This document shows, piece by piece, positions 15,315 to 17,750 of a stretch of DNA of 17,750 bases. The stretch's first letter is position 1. Each line of letters opens with the position of its first letter. The stretch is from Oscillospiraceae bacterium. GTDB taxonomy: Bacteria > Bacillota_A > Clostridia > Oscillospirales > CAG-272. Where the stretch lies: NCBI GenBank assembly GCA_015064425.1, contig SVSF01000031.1:1-17750 (forward strand), given 5' to 3'. The notes below the pieces were generated by a model. It worked only from the letters and a program-made list of their open reading frames with translations, was not told the DNA's origin and did not search any database. A program made the position numbers and the translations under genes.

Positions 15315-16127
15315 ATGCCCTGGTCACTTCTCGGTATCCTTCTCGCCGTATGCGCCGTTGCATGCGCCGTGGGATTTTATAAGTTTGTATATTTTCTTTC
15401 TATCGGATACGGATTTGCAGTTGCCGCAGGAGGAATTGCAATTCTCGTAATGTATTTTGTTGCGCCCACCGCAACACCCCTTTGGATAGTTTTGGTACAG
15501 ACCCTGCTCTTTATAGCTTACGGAACGCGGCTTTCGGGCTTTCTTCTCGTTCGTGAGTTTAAAAACGCCACATTCAAGAAGACCGACGTAGCAAAAGATA
15601 CCCTTGCTAAGAATGGCGAAAAGAAAATGCCCGTATTTGTACTCGCTACTATTTGGATAACCGTGTCCGTGCTTTACGTAGCTCAGGTCAGCCCTATGCT
15701 TTTCCGTTACAACAACGCTTCAAGTGATCTTATCGTTCCGGTTATAGGCTTTGCAGTTTCCGTATTCGGACTTGTACTCGAATCTATTTCCGACAAGCAG
15801 AAGTCAGCACAGAAAAAAGAAAGACCTGACATGGTAGCAACCAAAGGTCTTTACAAAATATGCCGTTGCCCCAATTATCTGGGTGAAATACTCTTTTGGA
15901 CGGGTGTATTCGTAAGCGGAATTACCGCTTATCTTACCGTAGGTCAGTGGATAACCGCTATAATCGCTTACGTATGCATAGTATTTATTATGTTCAACGG
16001 TGCGCAGAGATTGGAAAAGCGTCAGATGGAACGCTACGGAGCCAACGAGGAATATAACAACTACGCAAATAAGACCCCCATTATCATTCCCCTGCTCCCC
16101 ATCTACCATCTTAACAAGAAAAAATGA
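15315..16127 (+). CDS. DUF1295 / steroid 5-alpha-reductase-like membrane oxidoreductase
   Basis: 270-residue membrane protein with about six hydrophobic segments. Family motifs are clear: ESISDKQK (155-162), GLYKICRCPNYLGEILFW (178-195), which matches the NADPH-binding 'G+W...RHPNY.GE' signature with Cys in place of His, and a C-terminal RLEKRQMERYGANEEY segment. Members reduce C=C bonds conjugated to a carbonyl (for example delta-4-3-keto steroids) with NADPH, and some are uncharacterised. I chose ATG 15315 rather than 15294: GGAAAGGAG lies nine bases before it, and the earlier start would lie inside the SDR gene. Substrate options include steroids, other enones, or the alpha,beta-unsaturated lactam rings of bilins; the last is inferred only from its neighbours. 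Confidence 0.85.
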   Translation: MPWSLLGILLAVCAVACAVGFYKFVYFLSIGYGFAVAAGGIAILVMYFVAPTATPLWIVLVQTLLFIAYGTRLSGFLLVREFKNATFKKTDVAKDTLAKNGEKKMPVFVLATIWITVSVLYVAQVSPMLFRYNNASSDLIVPVIGFAVSVFGLVLESISDKQKSAQKKERPDMVATKGLYKICRCPNYLGEILFWTGVFVSGITAYLTVGQWITAIIAYVCIVFIMFNGAQRLEKRQMERYGANEEYNNYANKTPIIIPLLPIYHLNKKK

Positions 16128-16147
16128 TCCCGTAAGGAGATATAAAC

Positions 16148-16777
16148 ATGAATAATTTTTCTGTTTCCATGGCGTTGGTAGATTATATTCCGGTTATCTT
16201 CTTCGCAGCCGCTTCGGTAATACTTATAGGTGACCTTTACAATAAAATGAGCAAAGGAAGCTTTGCTCTCTTTACGGCAGGCGTGATCAACGTTTCTGTT
16301 GCGGGAGCGCTTAAAGCCACTTGGAAGCTTCTCTACGCGGCAGGGATATGTAACTTCGAGGCGCTTGATGCTATGTTCTTCCCCGTTCAGTCCATAGGTT
16401 TCCTCCTTGCAGGCTTGGGGATCCTTTCCGTGCTTTCTCGTAAAAGCAAGAAAAGTTCTCTCACAGCAGCGGTTCCTCCCGTATTCTCCGGAACCTTCGT
16501 ATTTGTAGGGCTTATGGTAGCGGGTCTAGGAATTATGGATGCTGTACTTTGTATCTTGTGTGCAAAACTTAAAAAGCCCGGAGCTATTGCCGTTTTTGTT
16601 CTATCATTTATATGTTCTCTCTGCATGGGATATCTTTCGAGCCATGACTTTGCAAAAGCTTCAATGAACTGGATCGCAGAAGGTGTAAACGTTGTCGGAC
16701 AGGGTGCATTTTTAACAGGTACGGTGCTACTTCACAAAAACGGTCTGTATGTATCCGTTAACGGAGAGAAGAAATGA
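16148..16777 (+). CDS. Six-helix membrane protein of unknown function
   Basis: I do not recognise a family. The 209 residues contain about six hydrophobic segments (roughly 10-28, 38-64, 78-96, 108-139, 146-164 and 174-196), separated by short charged loops (RKSKKSS near 98-104, KLKK near 140). There are no cysteine clusters and only two histidines (166 and 196), so heme binding is not suggested. AAGGAG lies upstream of the ATG, 20 bases after the DUF1295 gene. Its stop overlaps the next start (ATGA), so it is translationally coupled to the bilin reductase-like protein. It could be a transporter, or a membrane partner that docks the soluble enzyme. Confidence 0.82.
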   Translation: MNNFSVSMALVDYIPVIFFAAASVILIGDLYNKMSKGSFALFTAGVINVSVAGALKATWKLLYAAGICNFEALDAMFFPVQSIGFLLAGLGILSVLSRKSKKSSLTAAVPPVFSGTFVFVGLMVAGLGIMDAVLCILCAKLKKPGAIAVFVLSFICSLCMGYLSSHDFAKASMNWIAEGVNVVGQGAFLTGTVLLHKNGLYVSVNGEKK

Positions 16778-17418
16778 CCGATAAGCTCTTAAATATCATA
16801 CGCGAAAAATACATCTTGAATGAGCTGGATCCCGGAGAGTTTTCCCACCTGAAAGCAAATGGGATGAAATTCACCGTAAAAGCATACAATGCCGTGGGAC
16901 TCGGACACGTTTCTGTTATGAAAGCCAAAGGATTTTTCGAGCTTATGAAAATGGATACCTTGATGGTCGTACCCGAAGAAACAGATCTGCCTCTGTATTC
17001 ATATGACCGCATCCTTGCTATGGGAAACGATACTCTGATCGTAGAGCTTTATAACACTTTTTCAAGTCCAAGCGATATGTCTTCCCTCGACCTTGTAAAA
17101 GAAAAATATTCACATCTCCCCGAGAGGGATCCCGGCGTACACTGGTATGACGGTATAAAGTTTCCGCAGAGCATATCCAAAAAAGGAAAAAAGTCAATCT
17201 CTACCGAGCTTGACTCAATGACAGCTGAACATTTTTCCGCGTATTTGAAGGTCTCCTGCGAAAAAGCTTCCGATATTGAAAAAAAACGTGAACTTTCCTC
17301 TCAGTACGTAAACGGTCTTCTTGAACGCGGCGGTCCATCCACCGATGTTTTCAAGAAAGCCCTCGGTCACGAAGCCACGGAGAAGCTCTTTAAAAAAGTT
17401 CTTTTCGGTATAGAATAA
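16774..17418 (+). CDS. Ferredoxin-dependent bilin reductase-like protein (PcyA/HY2 family)
   Basis: 214 residues, soluble, no cysteine cluster; the known family is about 230-250. Two blocks align with PcyA recalled from memory. The central block is GHVSVMKAKG (44-53), then VVPEETDLPLYSYDRILAMG (65-84), then DTLIVELYN, against PcyA 'MHLELAKVGKG...MFPEPLYGLPLFGCDIVAG...ADLSP'. The C-terminal block, DVFKKALGHEATEKLFKKVLF, matches '[21 protein letters not shown]'. Asp78 takes the place of the essential PcyA Asp105 and His45 that of His74. Glu76 is replaced by Ser47, and His88 seems absent. Bilin reductases use reduced ferredoxin to reduce linear tetrapyrroles. The start overlaps the previous stop (ATGA) with GGAGAG upstream. 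Homology looks good; the exact substrate and reaction cannot be read. Confidence 0.75.
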   Translation: MTDKLLNIIREKYILNELDPGEFSHLKANGMKFTVKAYNAVGLGHVSVMKAKGFFELMKMDTLMVVPEETDLPLYSYDRILAMGNDTLIVELYNTFSSPSDMSSLDLVKEKYSHLPERDPGVHWYDGIKFPQSISKKGKKSISTELDSMTAEHFSAYLKVSCEKASDIEKKRELSSQYVNGLLERGGPSTDVFKKALGHEATEKLFKKVLFGIE

Positions 17419-17438
17419 AAACCGATCCATAAAAGCCA

Positions 17439-17459
17439 TCGAAATCTCGAGCATTTCGA
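17439..17459. repeat. Inverted repeat after the operon
   Basis: TCGAAAT (17439-17445) and ATTTCGA (17453-17459) are perfect inverted arms around CTCGAGC. No T tract follows on the + strand, so it is not a classical terminator on its own. Confidence 0.4.
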
Positions 17460-17475
17460 CATAAAAATAGTCCTC

Positions 17476-17543
17476 AACACGTATTCGCTCCTCTATCCGA
17501 GGGAGGAAGAGAGGGCTTTAAGCGTGTTAAACAAGATTTTTTT
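17476..17543 (+). terminator. Structured region ending in a T tract; likely operon terminator
   Basis: AACACG (17476-17481) pairs with CGTGTT (17523-17528) and encloses a purine/pyrimidine-rich segment that can fold further. TTTTTTT follows at 17537-17543. The loop is large for a simple terminator, so an attenuator or a small structured RNA is also possible. Confidence 0.4.
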
Positions 17544-17587
17544 AGAATAATTCGTGGTTTTTTCCTGGTTTTTTATTCGCGAACATT

Positions 17588-17617
17588 AAAAAAGTGCCGT
17601 AGTTACGGCACTTTTTT
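17588..17617. terminator. Strong bidirectional terminator
   Basis: AAAAAAGTGCCGTA (17588-17601) is the exact reverse complement of 17604-17617, separated by GT. The GC core flanked by A and T runs gives a terminator on either strand. It lies immediately downstream of the - strand frame that ends at 17622. Confidence 0.85.
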
Positions 17618-17750
17618 GACTTTATGGTGGAGGCGAACCTCGGTCAAAAAAGGTTGATAATCTGGGGGATTTGCTCACGAATCTGCCGCGCACGGAGGTG
17701 GTTGTGCCAAACACAACATACAAGGTACTCGTGATCGGACGGCGGGTGCT
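17618..17750. other. GC-richer edge sequence without a confident gene
   Basis: Two frames are open to the window end. A - strand frame of 42 codons stops at 17622-17624 just before the strong terminator, which fits the 3' end of a gene, but its product is Ser/Arg/Pro-rich and not recognisable. A + strand frame (…NLGDLLTNLPRTEVVVPNTT…) looks more protein-like but has no clear start codon or ribosome binding site. The base composition is more GC-rich than the preceding operon. I cannot choose between the two frames. Confidence 0.3.

Noticed and set aside
17618..17670. Possible - strand tRNA end suggested by TGGTGGAGGCGAACC at 17625-17639
   Set aside because: No matching acceptor, T-arm GTTCRANYC or anticodon arm follows; the sequence cannot form a cloverleaf.
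1..17750. CRISPR array, insertion sequence or prophage genes
   Set aside because: No regularly spaced direct repeats, transposase, integrase or phage structural genes were seen in any frame.

Overview
The window looks like chromosomal DNA from an anaerobic, probably gut-associated member of the Clostridia (Oscillospiraceae-like). The reasons are the moderately AT-rich base composition, strong AGGAGG-type ribosome binding sites before almost every gene, a complete Rnf complex with its clostridial accessory genes, and small promoters close to the sigma-A consensus. Species and family are inferred, not demonstrated.

Layout. (1) 1-797: the end of a helical protein of unknown function on the + strand, followed by terminators shared with the opposite strand. 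(2) 830-9572, - strand: an energy-conservation block. A near-perfect promoter at 9614-9642 drives rnfC-D-G-E-A-B, then a NusG domain II membrane protein and a Gx-type small membrane transporter. Next come a lipoprotein made of two tandem repeats, with its own promoter and terminator, and a lipoprotein-type ApbE flavin transferase. ApbE is expected to attach FMN to RnfD and RnfG. (3) 9712-12170: a DUF1622 membrane protein transcribed divergently from rnf, and a Na/Pi cotransporter with a PhoU-like tail on the - strand, separated by a long bidirectional terminator. (4) 12145-17418, + strand: a compact seven-gene operon. It starts at a consensus promoter whose start site is covered by a 20-bp perfect palindrome, a likely operator for the TetR regulator encoded as the second gene. 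(5) 17419-17750: no confident gene, but several strong hairpins and a GC-richer edge.

The region most worth attention is the seven-gene operon: alpha/beta hydrolase, TetR regulator, flavin reductase-like split barrel with a C-terminal PCP_red-like domain, atypical SDR resembling divinyl chlorophyllide 8-vinyl reductase, DUF1295/steroid 5-alpha-reductase-like membrane enzyme, six-helix membrane protein, and a protein that aligns with ferredoxin-dependent bilin reductases (PcyA/HY2 family). Three of the seven products resemble tetrapyrrole reductases, in an organism that shows no sign of photosynthesis.

My working hypothesis is an inducible, reductive tetrapyrrole pathway acting on bilins such as bilirubin or biliverdin, or on dietary chlorophyll breakdown products. 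The vinyl reductase-like, bilin reductase-like and enone reductase-like enzymes would reduce different double bonds of the same pigment. The alternative is steroid or other enone reduction led by the DUF1295 enzyme. The substrate is inferred; the family resemblances are read from the protein sequences by eye and from memory.
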